Below the pieces are notes generated by a model. That model had not been told where the DNA came from, ran no database searches, and was given only the letters and a program-made list of their open reading frames with translations. From positions 133,997,785 to 134,061,784 of the forward strand of contig NC_080041.1 in the NCBI RefSeq assembly GCF_012489685.1: DNA of 64,000 nucleotides, given 5' to 3'. Shown piece by piece: positions 35,701 through 54,921 of the stretch. A program made the position numbers and the translations under genes. The first letter of the stretch is position 1. Every line of letters begins with the position of its first letter. This DNA comes from Lotus japonicus. Taxonomy: Eukaryota > Streptophyta > Magnoliopsida > Fabales > Fabaceae.

Positions 35701-38157
35701 AACTTTATCTCCCAGAACTTTTCTTCCTGAGCTTCCCTTTGCCCTCTCAGCAAAAGCATTCAATTCAGTAGATGTTGGCTCCACCGGCTCCTTTTTTGCC
35801 TGATCAGATGAGGTTTTCTCCCTCACCATACCCTTATTGGCATTCTTCAATGAATCAGCCAGCCCATCGGCAGCTTTTACTGAGTCATCACTGAAAGAAT
35901 ATGAACTGGATAAAAGTGGAAGCTTCATGGTTTTTGAAACTAGCTCATCCATCATCAATGCATCTGTACTTTGTTCCTTTCTTGATAGCACCTCAACATC
36001 GTTCCGAGTATTCTTCTTATTGCAAGCCTTGACGACTTCCATTGTGGACTCGTAACCCTCCAGAGATTTCACTTTCTTCCCTCCTGACAATTTTCTATCA
36101 CCTTTTACAATATTAGATTCATTTGGTAGCTTGCCAGAACTTTCAGGGTCACCCACATGAACAGGTTCATCAATGCTATCTCTGGCACGTGTTTCCTTTT
36201 CAGTTAATTCAATGAAATTATCAAGAAGAGGCGACAACATCTTAGGGAGGATTGTCATAATCTGCTTCCAAGCCACCAAAAACAAATTCTCATCTCATCA
36301 AGCACAATATGAAAAATAATAATAAAGGAAGATCATTTTGCACCTAGATAATTCACCTTAAGGATACTGATTGGAGATTCAAAGGGAGTATCTAGAGGAC
36401 CACAAGAAATTCCTTCACTTTCTGCGGGGCTGTCATCCAGTGATGGTGATGATGAAGGTGACACGTCCAGACCAAGTCCACTGTATATTGCAGCATTTTT
36501 CCCAGTTGCCAAATTGTCAGGGCCCATTTTGAGTCGAACCTTCAGTGTCTTCTGGTCCGATATGCTAGTAGCTTTCATGTTTAGAGATTCACACTTAGAA
36601 GGTAATGCCTCAGTACTAGTGATTGTCATGCAATTCTCTTGATTGGTTCCATCATCTACAGGGAGTCCCTTAATTGCGGCCAGCCTTGAGGAGTTAGCCA
36701 AACCTGGGCCAGTTCTTGATGACTGAGCTCCAGTTGAACATTGTACAGCATCCCTATGCCCACCCTGTACATTACAATATTAATTTGAACTATATCCAAA
36801 ATGAGAAATAACACAAGGGCATGTCATGAAAGCTAAAACCTCATATAAAATCATCAATTTAATTTTAAAAAATGAATCACAGATACTGATGTCTCATTTT
36901 TGTATAAAGAGTGTACCTCCAGATGCAAATTACTAGGAGATCTCGGTGGATCTTGACTATGATATTTTTGTGGTGCCTTTGGATGAGGCCAAACAGGAGA
37001 GCGTTGATGGATAGGCAAAAATGATCCATAACCACCGTATTTTGCCCCTGCAATATGGTTTCTCAATATCATTAGAATGAAGAATTATTTACTATGTACG
37101 CCTACACTAGATGAACTGTGGTTCTAAGTTAACACTTACCCAGATTCTCTGCAGTGACCCCACCTTCAAAATCTTTCTGAAATTGTCCTAGATATTCTTC
37201 AATTTTTTCATCCTTGGGCCAAAATAAAATCCAAATGTAAATCATTAAGACAAGAAGAAAGAAGAGTGATCAGAAAACAAAATGAGCCTAAATCAAATTG
37301 ACGAAGTCGACGTGTTTATGACATATGGAAACAAACGGCATCCCACAATGCAGTGATGGAACAACTGTAGATGTTTCAACTAGCCATCTCACAGTACATG
37401 ATTTTCATATTAAGGAAGTTTCTTCAATACATACAACTTCCGAAACATGAATTTTAGGAACCAGAAATAGTAAGAAATGTATTCCATGCTGTCACATAAT
37501 AATTATAAAGGAGAATACAGACAGAATGACTACATGATCTTTCAGCGCACAGGGGACACTATCTAAATTCTATTTGAGGTGGAACGGCATTCCAAAACAA
37601 TAAACAGGAATTCGCAAGCAAAGGCACATCATTAATGGAACATTTACTTCTTCACAAAAGGAAAAGGACAATTTTTTTGTTTACATCAGGCAGGTTGACC
37701 AGAAATTTCCTCAACAACCCAATACATCTGGTTGAGATCACAACAATTAGAAATCTACTACAACATCCAATCAAATCTACTCAACTCCCAACATAACATA
37801 ATTCAGCACTCCACATACCAAAATTGTATAGATTATAACCACCATGGAAACCAATTAAAGTCTTAGATCTAAGAAAGTAAAACAAGTGAACACCAATAAT
37901 TATTTAAAGCTTTAACTAAAACAACAAAATTAAACTTGAGGCTAATTAAATGGAGCTAAAGGCCTTACAAGGTAAGAGAGGGCAACATCAGGATCGACGG
38001 TGGTGGTACGATCATGGTCTTGATGGTTCTGGAATGAGCAAGCTTCACCTTCTTCAAGCTCAAACTCTACCATCTCTGACCTTCCCTGACCGAACCCAAA
38101 CCCTAACCCTAACCCTAGCCCCTGAACTGCAGCATCCCTATCTCCTCCAGAAATCAT
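29780..38157 (-). CDS. large CW-type zinc-finger protein, 11 exons, 1692 aa
   Basis: Plant-specific long CW protein. CW domains bind histone H3 tails methylated at K4, so a chromatin-reader role in the nucleus is inferred from the family. Exons in transcript order: 37969-38157, 37140-37212, 36917-37047, 36357-36764, 34922-36261, 33699-34105, 31729-33581, 31487-31647, 31110-31270, 30467-30627, 29780-29974. The start MISGGDRDAA was chosen because relatives begin MIS followed by a Gly/Leu run and ELEEGEA; an in-frame ATG 15 bp upstream exists. The CW domain lies at about residues 675-730 (NWVQCDRCHKWRLLP, EKWLCSML, NRC) and its fourth Cys is on the next exon. N-terminal conserved block: GAKYGGYGSFLP. 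Between these lie long Ser/Lys-rich disordered stretches. The C-terminal exons encode a helical region (SLYFQAALKFLHGA, RLAVEAIN). Introns are GT-AG and the frame is continuous throughout. Confidence 0.9.
34369..34720. repeat. perfect 175-bp tandem duplication in CW-gene intron 5
   Basis: Two adjacent copies with offset 175 (34369-34545 recurs as 34544-34720). I read them as identical over the full length, including 'gagtgaagacacgtgaatgg' and 'ttcatgtgttatcctgcaca'. The copy boundary is CAAAATAAGGAC. The duplication lies between the exons carrying the two halves of the CW domain but touches neither splice site. Confidence 0.92.
34747..34858 (-). mobile_element. tRNA-derived SINE, antisense orientation
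   Basis: On the minus strand it reads 'gagcttgtagttcaattgga' (A-box-like), then 'gtggtttgatcctccac' (B-box-like). It sits in the CW-gene intron directly after the 175-bp duplication, in sense with the gene. Confidence 0.5.
38095..38124 (-). repeat. telomere-like repeat within the first coding exon of the CW gene
   Basis: The plus strand reads AAACCCTAACCCTAACCCTA, with degenerate units either side. On the gene strand the repeat encodes the Gly/Leu then Gly/Phe run (GLGLGLGFGFG) at residues 13-23 of the CW protein. Confidence 0.85.
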
Positions 38158-39059
38158 CCAAACAAATACCAAAAAATATAAAAAATCAAACCCTCCGAGT
38201 TAAACCTCCACATTGAGATTGAGAACAACAACAACAACCTTCATCCAAATCCAAATCTCTTCGATCCAAACTCCGGAGGATTCACCACCCCGCCGCCGAT
38301 TGTTGAGAAATTTCTACACGATCGGAGGCTCGCGTAGAAACGACAACCACAGATTTCACAACAATAAATATTAAAAAAAAATCAAAAAATTCAAAACAAA
38401 ACACAAAACAGCGTGTGTATGATTTTGGAGAAACTGTGAATGTTATTGACAGAGCTGGCTGGGATCGATGAACAGAGTTTGTCTATGTCTATATCTTTGT
38501 CTTTCTCTCTCTCGCCGTGTCTCTGTTTTTGGTGAAGACAGACAGCACCCGCGTTATTTTTTTTTGTTAAGGTTATTAATTAATTTTCGTTAGAAACAAT
38601 AGATATTAATATTAATAATAATGTAATGACACGGTGAGAGAGACTTGAAGACTAGAGTAGATAAGGGAAAAAAAGTGGAAGTGTGTAAGAAACCAAACCA
38701 TCTTACCCAATCCAACTGCTCGACTATGGCGCGTGAGTGAATCACTCTCATTCTATTTTTAACTTCATTTATCATGTTTTTCTGTGTTTTCACTCAAATT
38801 CTAATCATGTTAATACAACTTTTTGGTTTTAAATTGAATCACATGGCCTTGTTGGTTTTGTGTAAATTAGTGCCGGTTCTAACGGACATTAAAACCACCC
38901 GTCAAAAGTAGCCACCGCACTCGCATGTTTACCGTCGGTTCACTCGGTTGTAGATTGCGATAAAAATCACTAGTCACTTTAGCATCTTTTTAAGCTGACT
39001 CTAAATTATAAGAGCACAAATCTTTTCACATGACTCGAGTACCATCAATATAAGCCTAT
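38158..39059. other. upstream region of the CW gene
   Basis: Likely 5' leader and promoter of the minus-strand CW gene. A CT-rich run (about 38490-38525) resembles plant core-promoter pyrimidine tracts. No TATA box can be assigned with confidence. Confidence 0.45.
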
Positions 39060-39545
39060 ATCCTTCACTCTCCAAATTCTAAACCACATTGTCCCTTCTC
39101 CACCCCTCCCTTCTCCTCTGTCACCATCATTGTCGGCTCCCCCTTTCTCTTTTGCAACCCTCTTCTTTTTTCTCGGTTGCTCCCTCACCCTTCTTCGCCA
39201 TTGTCATCCTCTTCTTCTTCCACCACCACCATCATCTTTTGGCCTCGTCCCTCACTCATCTCCCTTCAGCATTATCACCCTCCCTCTCTATCTACCTCTC
39301 CCTGATTCTTCCACGTTCCTCTAGCGACACTTCCAGATCTATCTCCTTCATCCATGCATCGCCCGATAGCTGTTGCACACACGCACCTCTCGTGCACCGC
39401 ACTATTTTTCTACATTCTACTACACTGCCATTGTCAACCCAATGTCGTGCACCCAAGTGTCGTTGTCGCCTCATTCCTCCACCTCCCAATTGCCGCTACT
39501 CACTTGTACGATGCCGCCCGCCCACTACCGTCTTAGTAAGTGTTG
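39060..39545 (+). repeat. C/T-rich low-complexity stretch with a spurious 181-codon frame
   Basis: Strongly pyrimidine-rich on the plus strand. The long frame (39089-39634) translates to a Leu/Ser/Pro/His mixture set by composition, with no domain. Style resembles the minisatellite region at 55656-55985, and both may derive from the same class of repeat. Confidence 0.5.
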
Positions 39546-41859
39546 CTAATAATTTTTCTTTTATTTGTGTTGGACGTATCCACAAAATGAATTTATTTAT
39601 AAGTAGTAGTTTAGATATATTTAAAAGATATTGAGATATAGTGTTAATTAGATTAATTGCAGAGTGATCGAAGTGGAAGTCAAGAAACTGTTGTCAAGAC
39701 AATAGATACAAATGGTGAGATCAGGGCAGATACAACATTAAATGAGGCCTAAAAATAGCTTTAAAGTGACACATTTCTAACTTAAAAATTGTTCCTCTAT
39801 TAAACTTTTGACGTAAAAAAAAAAAAATTGAGACGCAATTTTTTTTATTAACCTGTATTTTCCAATTAATAATAAAGCTAATTTATTTAATATTTGTTGA
39901 GACATGTTTGATTTGAGATAAGTTTTTATTAATTTTAATCTTAGGAGCTTTTTTACTTAGTAAAAAAAATTGGAGGCCTTTTTTACTTAGTATATTTTTT
40001 TCAGGCCTAAAGCCCTTATTTAGGTGACTTTATCCTCGGCCAGCCATGGGTGAGATCAAAGGAGACAAGCAGAATAAAATCCCTCCGCTATTGAGAAACA
40101 AATTTGGTTATGTAGCTTGGCCATTTAATCACTATGATTTGTCTATTGTTTGTTTCTATAGACATATAATAGAGAAATCACATTTATTAAGTGATCAAGT
40201 TAGATGGCCAAATTCAAAGTTATAACAACATGCATGGTGGTCGCCGGTACGTGGAAAAATATCTAGGCTAATATATATTAATTAATGGTCAAACTATCCT
40301 GCTCTATCTATTATTAAAAAACAAAGAAGAGATGAATTGGATATATAAAGATCAAAATCTACATGAATCTGGGGCAAATAAGACATGTAATTCATATGAT
40401 TATCAGGCTAAATGCTTTTTTTTTTATTTTACTTATTATTTAAATATTTATATTATTGAATTTTGATTTAAAGGTAATATTATCTTAGCATGTTTGAAAA
40501 TGAGAGCAACACCAAACAATCCTAAAATGGAAGAGAGTGACACATGTGGCACAATTACTTTCCATGGACTATTCTCTTGAAACACAATAAAGCATACCAA
40601 CTCAACTCTTATCGCAGAAATTAAACTAGTTTTAGATCCATTAGTTCTCTTGCGCTGTACAGAATACCAACTCAATATTCTCCCTCTACGTGTTAACTTG
40701 CTAAAACAAGTGGAATAAAATATAGATTTTGAATAATAATGTGACAATTAGTGTTATTTGACAAACATTTTTCAACAAGGTGTTAGTCTAATAATAAATA
40801 TCCCAATAAAAAATGAGTGTATAAGTTCGAATGCTGAAAAACATTTGTTATAAGAGATAACTACATTTTTTCGAATGAGGCGAAACATCCACACAAAGTA
40901 TTTTTGACAACCTTCAAGGTGAGTTTACTTTATGTTTTACGGTTATAGACATTTAATTTAAGAGTGAATAACAAACTTAACTTTTTTGGTACATCAGAAA
41001 GATAAATTGCATCATTTAGAAATCGATCTCTGAACTTTCCATACCAAACTCATATATCTCATAACTCCTACAACTTTAGCTATTCTACTGAGACAATAAC
41101 AAACTTAATTGTATAAATTAATTGTGGTATGCGTAGAAGAATTACATTTATAAATACAGCTTTGATAGCTACGGTTAGAATTCAGATCCTCTCCTGCTGC
41201 TCCACCATCCAGCAAGTATAAAATGAGAGAGGATATACATGTGATTATCACTTGGTTTTTTCTTAAATTAATTATAACCATTGAATTGTAAAATCAATGG
41301 CTCGAAATGTGTTGTAGGGGTTGGAGAGAATAAATGGCTAGAGAGATCCATATTCCTACCGTTACGTTTCTGCTAAAATTTTGAAACACGTCAAAATGCA
41401 GCAGTTAGTACTCCAGCTTAAGTGGGTTATTGAGGTTCCTTAATTTTGGGAAGTGGACATATATAGCATGCAATGGCATAATAATGGTTTGAGAAAGTGC
41501 CGACCAGCCAAGGTCAATGATGGAGAAAAACGTTGTAGAAAATTGTTAGACTGCGGTGTGGTGAAACTGAAGATCAAACATCTTTCTAAGAGTATGACTA
41601 TTATGAATTAAACCTTTAACCTAAAAATTCAAGTAAATATATTCTTATTTTAATTAAAATTTAAGATAAAGTTATTATTCCACCTACGTGACATGTTGTG
41701 ATTATATTGATTGTAAATTTAAAACTGTTTTACACTGACAATGCATATCCGTTAAACTCTTTCTACAATTTGATAAAACTGTTCATAAGTTGCTTAGTTT
41801 TTGTTTTCTATTTGTGATAGGACTATTTAGTATTTACTGGTTAAACATATAATATACTA
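39546..41859. other. intergenic, no gene
   Basis: AT-rich. A segment near 40770-40870 has a weak B-box-like 'aagttcgaatgctg' and may be another SINE remnant. Nothing else can be supported. Confidence 0.45.
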
Positions 41860-42167
41860 CTCTCCATTCCTATATTTATAAGACATTTTAAAGAAATTTT
41901 GGTGTCCCTTTATTTAAAATCCTACTATATTTTAGAAAAAAATTACTCTTTTCCATTTATATACTATTGCATGTATTAGACTTTTATCATTCTAGAATTG
42001 TAATTACCACTAATAATTAATTCTTTTAAACACTACCCAATACATTAATTAAGGGTTGATGTGAAAGATTGCATATTTTTTTAAAAACTACTCATTAACT
42101 AACTTTATTACATTTTTTCTTAAAAACCTGATTATCTCAATAAGGTCTTATATAATTAGGAACGGAA
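41860..42167. mobile_element. Stowaway-like MITE
   Basis: Left end CTCTCCATTCCTATATTTAT; the right end on the other strand reads TTCCGTTCCTAATTATATAA. Both run into TAAGACAT/TAAGACC and are bordered by TA. These are Stowaway-type ends (Tc1/mariner). About 308 bp, without coding capacity. Confidence 0.6.
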
Positions 42168-42248
42168 TAAATATATTTTTATTCCAAAATATAATAACTG
42201 ATATATTTAACATGCAATTAAGCAGGTAAGAACTTGCTTATAAAAAAA

Positions 42249-42433
42249 GGAGTTGTCTAAATGACTCATAATAATGTTTGGGTTAAATAACTCATCATCC
42301 AACCACATTGGAGATAAATGAGTTGGAAATAAATTAACAAATAAAATATAGAAATTCCAACTCACTTATCTCCAATGTGATTGGACCATGAGTTATTTAA
42401 CCCAAACTTTATCATGGGTCATTTAGACAACCC
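42249..42433. mobile_element. foldback MITE, Mutator-type, copy 2
   Basis: Same family as the element at 24920-25106: starts GGAGTTGTCTAAATGACTCA, and the other strand of its right end starts GGGTTGTCTAAATGACCCAT. Both arms continue into GTTTGGGTTAAATAA. The flanks are A-runs on both sides, so the 9-bp target duplication cannot be measured exactly. Confidence 0.85.
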
Positions 42434-42692
42434 AAAAAAAAAACAGGTAAAAACTTATTTCTTCTAAGTTCTAGCAAAGGCAGCTTGTAACCTAAAGAGA
42501 GGTTTGCTTAGGTAACCGTTAAAGAATTGGATTACAATTAGTACTATTAAACATATTTTCTATCGAGTAATCATGTTTGAATTTCAATACATTTTTGTGG
42601 GAATTTGAGATATTACATAAGAAAAATAAAACATGTATCACTTTAATTAATTTTTTGTTGATAAAATTGTTTATTTATTTATTTTAGCTTTA

Positions 42693-43574
42693 GGGTTCGT
42701 ATGGTACGTTGTGTAATATAAGGCCTGATAGTATAAGACCTGATTGTATTAGGCCTGATAGGATAAGGCTTGATAAAATTTTAATACTATACAACATTTG
42801 GTCATACACTGTATAATTTGGTGATGACATTGGTGGTGTGGTAGTGGTGGTATTGGAAGGTGATGATGATGGCATTTGTGGTGGATTGTGGTAGTGGTGG
42901 CGGCGGCGGTAGTAGTGGCGGTAGTGGCGATAATGGCAGTGGTGGAGGGTGGTGACAATGGAGGGTGGTATTGGTGGCGGTGGTGGTAGTGTGATGAGGG
43001 TGAGGGCGGCAGTAGTGGTGGTATGAATGTATCAACGATGGTGGCAGTGGTGGAGCATGGTGGTGGTGGTGGCGACGATAGTGGTGGTGGGGGCGACAAC
43101 GGTGGCGGTAGTGGCGGTGGTGATGGTGGAGAGTGGTGGCGGCAGTGGTAGTGGTAATAGTGGCGATAACTAGAGCGGGTGGTGGTGGTGGCGACGATGG
43201 TGGTGGTGGTGGTGGAGGGTGGTTGTGGTGGTGAAGACGACGACGACAGTGGTTGCGGTGGTGGTGGAGGGTTGTGGTGGCGGAGGTGGTGGTAGTGACG
43301 GTGGTGGTGGTGGTGGTTGTGGTGGAGGCGGTGGTGGTGGAGGGTGATTGTGGTGACGGTTGATTAAATATATTCAAGTAGTTTATACATTGCACTTTTA
43401 TCATGCCTTATCCATCATCTATAGGGTGATTAAATAATCCATCATTTTGATGTATAATAGGAGATTGATGTATAAGTTTATACAATACAATGTGAGCACC
43501 AAACAATGGATAAGTCCATAATATATTGTATAAGTTTATACTATCATGCCTAATACAGCGTACCAAACGAGCCC
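42693..43574. mobile_element. Tourist-like MITE expanded by an internal triplet repeat
   Basis: The left end begins GGGTTCGTATGGTACGTTGT; the right end on the other strand begins GGGCTCGTTTGGTACGCTGT. Both sides are bordered by TTA (42690-42692 and 43575-43577), as in PIF/Harbinger MITEs. Sub-terminal 'aggcctgatagtataa' words recur in both ends. The middle is a GGT/GGC/GAT triplet array. Total about 882 bp, far larger than a typical MITE because of the array. Confidence 0.8.
42831..43357 (+). repeat. GGT/GGC-type imperfect triplet microsatellite
   Basis: About 525 bp of interrupted GGT, GGC, AGT and GAT units inside the Tourist-like MITE. On the minus strand the triplets open long His/Pro/Thr-rich frames that are composition artefacts. 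Confidence 0.9.
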
Positions 43575-43577
43575 TTA

Positions 43578-45762
43578 TAAACTCTGCTATATAAACCACA
43601 AAAGAGAGGAAAAGAATTGAAGTTTGTTTTCCCCAAACTATAAAGTTCATGTTGCCTGCATTGACCATATGAAGAAACGAATAGATTCACATGAGTGGAG
43701 TGGTCATTGAATTCTATTTTTGTTGAAAGTGATGGAAACCATATCCATCAATATTCAACAGTAGCTAGCCACATTCATTCATTCACAACTCATAAACTCG
43801 ATCCATGTGGCACATATTGGAATTGGAATATGCATTGTGCTCTTTCCAAACATGTAGCAAGAATATGCCATCATATACTTGCGCCTCCAGCCTCCAATTT
43901 AAGAAAGAAACAATGAAAGATCACTAGTGACGTAATTAAAGATACTAACAATACATTAAAGTATAAGTCCAGATATTATTAAACTGACACGTGCATGTGG
44001 AATTTGTCAAGAGTATTACGCGATGTTGGTGCATAAATAAATCAAGTCTGCGCACACAACTGTACCCCATTGAAAGGTCAGGGGTCAAGGAAAATGCCAT
44101 TGCCAAAACTATCATCTTGACTAATTACAATGTTGCTACCTTATTTTAAAAGTTTGACACTTCATTAAATGAAAATCTCATAAAATATTATCGCAAAAAC
44201 ACTTCATTAAATATACGTGTAAAGTTAGATATATCATTAAATTTAATAAAGGAACTCATATTTTTCTAAATTAAGAAATAATTTATTTGTGAGATTTCAA
44301 ATAAAAAATATTGTATCATAGAATTCTCAGAATATAAAAGGGTAGTTAACAAATTTTACAATAAATTTAATATACTCTGTAAAGTACATTTTTTAAAAAA
44401 TAAATATGTTCATAATAAAACCGGAAGAACAAAACATGAGATCATGCATCAGAACCAACTTAAAGATCACCAAGAGATTCAGACACCCAATCATTACTCA
44501 AAATTTTAAGGTATTGAGGTTGTGAGTCACATCTCTTATAAAATCTTCACCTCACTCATTCTTAACCAATGTGAGACTCCAACCCACACATGAGTTTTAA
44601 CATTTTTTGATGCGAACTTAGTTTGCCCCATAATAGTCTACTACTAAAATAACTCTCATTACCAAACACTTTTAAAAAGTTTATGAAATAAACGTTAAGT
44701 TAGCAAAAAATTGTTACCAAACACAATTTCTCCTTTGAATAACTTATGAAGGTGAATGTAAATTTTCAACCAAGAAGAGTGTCCAAAACATCAACACGAA
44801 ATTTGGATGGCAAATGAGCGGAAAATTGTGAATATTACTCGTAGGATAAAATAAAATTTTTAAAAAATTAACACTGATGATGTTTGGGAAAATGAAGTGG
44901 GGATGACTCATGTCCACGCGTTTCAGTGTGCTGACATGAAAGTGAGATGGAAACAAATCAAAGCTTCAAAACTGTATTGCATTACCACGGTTCTAACGCA
45001 GCGGAATCTTTCAAAACTGGGGGAGACAATGATGCTAAAAGACAATAAAATATTTTGACTACTAATCATATATGGCTTTTAATATTCTTACAAGTAGACC
45101 AGTGAAGAGGATTGAGTTTTTATCTTCCAATAACATGGAGATGCTAAACTCAAATTTCAACTATTAATTTTTTAAATGACACTAGTAATAAATATAAGAC
45201 AGTTTTCTATATTTACATCTCAATGTTTTTTTTTTGGATAAGCAATTATATGTAATTTAAAATGCTTAATTTTGTTCATATCAACAATTTTGCAAAAGAA
45301 TAATAATAATGGTAATTAGGTTATGGTGAGCTGTTCACCTTAGTAGGTGTGGACCTGGCTCTGGTCCACAGTTGAAAGCCCAACAAAAAGGTAGTGTAGA
45401 CAAAAAAATTATAAGCATCATGTTGACAAGACAACAATTGAACTCTGTATCATTTGGGCAAAATACTCGGATATCATGTCATAAACTATTGCAAAGGCTT
45501 TAATGTTTACCAAAATTAATGTGTTACTTGTTTTTTAGTCCTAAAAATTACATTAAAAAACAAGAAGGGTAGCTCTTTTATGCTAGAGTGTTGTGTTGTC
45601 ACACCTCCTTACTAATCACTAAAATGCTGGAGTAATTTCAAAACTCACTATATATGTCATTACATATCATTTATTACATGAAATAATCACTTATTAGTCA
45701 ATTACAAGAGATGACAACAATCAGAAGGGGATATTTCAAAGAAGAATATATAACAATAGAAC
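43578..45762. other. intergenic and 3' flank of PEX6
   Basis: No supported gene. The segment around 44515-44600 ('gtgagactccaaccc') resembles a common plant LTR or repeat fragment of uncertain class. Sequence nearest 45762 is presumably PEX6 3' untranslated region. Confidence 0.45.
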
Positions 45763-51610
<5,848 letters not shown>

Positions 51611-51881
51611 TTTCACCAACCAACAAGAGGGCGAAGACAGTAGCTAGTGTTGGTACCAAAATCTGACAAAACGAACGGCGGCGGCGGCAAAGGGGGAGCT
51701 GATTTCACCGAAGAAACGGTGGACACATGGTCAGAGGGGCGGTGTTTGTCAGAGGCTTAGAGCACAGTGAAATGAAAAGGATAGGGATATTATTGTCAAG
51801 TGAATTTAAGATTTGGGGTACTTTCGTCAATTACACCACATGATGATCATAACCCAAAGTAAAGTTCGATGACGTTTTCTT

Positions 51882-52340
51882 TTTATACATCGGAAAATTA
51901 AAAGACAAGGAAGAGAAACTACAAGACTAGCAAGTCTCTAGCTAACATGGGACAAAGCTCATGAGGAGGAACCTCAAGACTAGTATAGTGACATTGAAGG
52001 CGACTACATAAACCAACAAGACAATCCGCTGCTTCATTGGCATCCCTTGAGATTTGTCGGAGCTCCACATCCCAATCGCGATCCAAGATAAGCTTTAAAT
52101 GAAGCAGATGTGAGGCATGTGTGTGTAACTGATAGTTATTGCTAACTAAAGTCTGTACAATTTCGAGACAATCAACTTCACAAATAACACTCCTCAAATT
52201 TGCGTCCCACAACATGATCAATCCCAACTTCAAGGCCTCGATTTCAGCCTTTAGAGGGTCTCCACCAATGGTGCCTGCGTAATATCCTTGCACCCACGTA
52301 CCTGTGGAGTCTCTGACAAGACCCCCCATGCCTGATTTCT
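51882..52340 (-). mobile_element. 5'-truncated LINE carrying an RNase H-like domain
   Basis: The 136-codon frame 51919-52329 (minus strand) is the RNase H-like domain found at the C-terminus of many plant non-LTR retrotransposons and derived genes. It begins GMGGLVRDSTGTW, then KAEIEAL, CEVDCLEIV, and ISRDANEAADCLV. The catalytic-type acidic residues of the later blocks are visible, but the first Asp strand is missing because the copy is truncated just upstream (KSG before MGG is still readable). Flanks ATGACGTTTTCTT (51869-51881) and ATGACGTTTGCTT (52341-52353) form a 13-bp target-site duplication with one mismatch. It lies about 270 bp upstream of the PEX6 start. Confidence 0.8.
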
Positions 52341-52353
52341 ATGACGTTTGCTT

Positions 52354-53320
52354 AGTACTATAATAATTGTTTTTTTTTAAGTTAACTTTTATTAAAAAAT
52401 GAAAAGGTGCATCGACTTCTAAACGAGAACATCAAACTGAACAAGAGAGGAATACGGTAGAAGCTTTTTCGCTCACACTGAAGTGTGAAAAGAGCTAGAG
52501 TTCCTATCTAGATAATCAGTAATACTATTACCACCACAACAAACAATAGTTCTGAATAATCAAATGGTAACACAAGATGCTTACAATCCTTAAGGACGGT
52601 CCCGTAGGACACTTCCAAGCCTCAAACAACCCGTTTCAAAATACACGAAACATAGAAAACAAACTAAAAGCCATGGTGAGAGCCCATCTATAACTAATAG
52701 CTTATGCAATCAAAAAGGATAAAATATCAAACATATATGTCGTCGGTGCAACCAAAACTTCATCATAGTCACCACGAGCCACAAATTCCAAGACAACAAC
52801 AACCTTAGTAATGGTTAAAAGTTCAATTAAGTGAGACACATCCAAATTATGCAACGTGCACAATGCATTTATCTAATTTCTACGCCCTTTCTCGATACAA
52901 AAAATTAAGTGACTAGTAAAAAAATGTTAAGTGCCTTAAAAGATAAATTTATAATAGTATAAGTTTAATACCTACACTAATGTTTTATGATCTCATCAAA
53001 ATTCATTATCTTACCATATCATGCATAAATTAAAATGTAATTAAGATGTAATTTTTGAGTATCGAGATGATTAATCTCATGACTGTCGGTCAGCTGTAAG
53101 ATACCTTTGGAGACAAAAAATGCATAAATCAATGTAAAACAAACCTACTAATAAAAAAAACACGACAAGACATTATTGAATATTAATGCAAAATTCGTGA
53201 GTTCAATTTTAAAAAAAAAAAAAAAATTAAGCCTGGATAACAGTGGGTTTTGAAACAGAGTGAGTTAGGCCCAGCCCAATAAAGAGGGGTTTGGAAGATT
53301 CATTGATATAGATAGCAAAA
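52354..53320. other. upstream region of RPL19, no gene
   Basis: AT-rich, with poly-A runs near 53208. No frame or further element can be supported. Confidence 0.5.
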
Positions 53321-53322
53321 AA

Positions 53323-53331
53323 TTAGGGTTT
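53323..53331 (+). promoter_or_regulatory. telo-box at the RPL19 promoter or leader
   Basis: TTAGGGTTT about 42 bp upstream of the ATG. Telo-boxes near the transcription start are characteristic of plant ribosomal-protein genes and support coordinated expression in dividing cells. Confidence 0.65.
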
Positions 53332-53372
53332 AGCTCCTCCCTTTCAGAATTGTATCAGCAGCAGCAGGGAAA

Positions 53373-54921
<1,549 letters not shown>

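Noticed and set aside
39089..39634. 181-codon plus-strand frame
   Set aside because: Pyrimidine-rich low-complexity DNA with no domain, splice context or codon signal.
42749..43404. Long minus-strand frames rich in His, Pro, Thr and Ser
   Set aside because: They are translations of the GGT/GGC triplet array inside a MITE; composition alone explains them.
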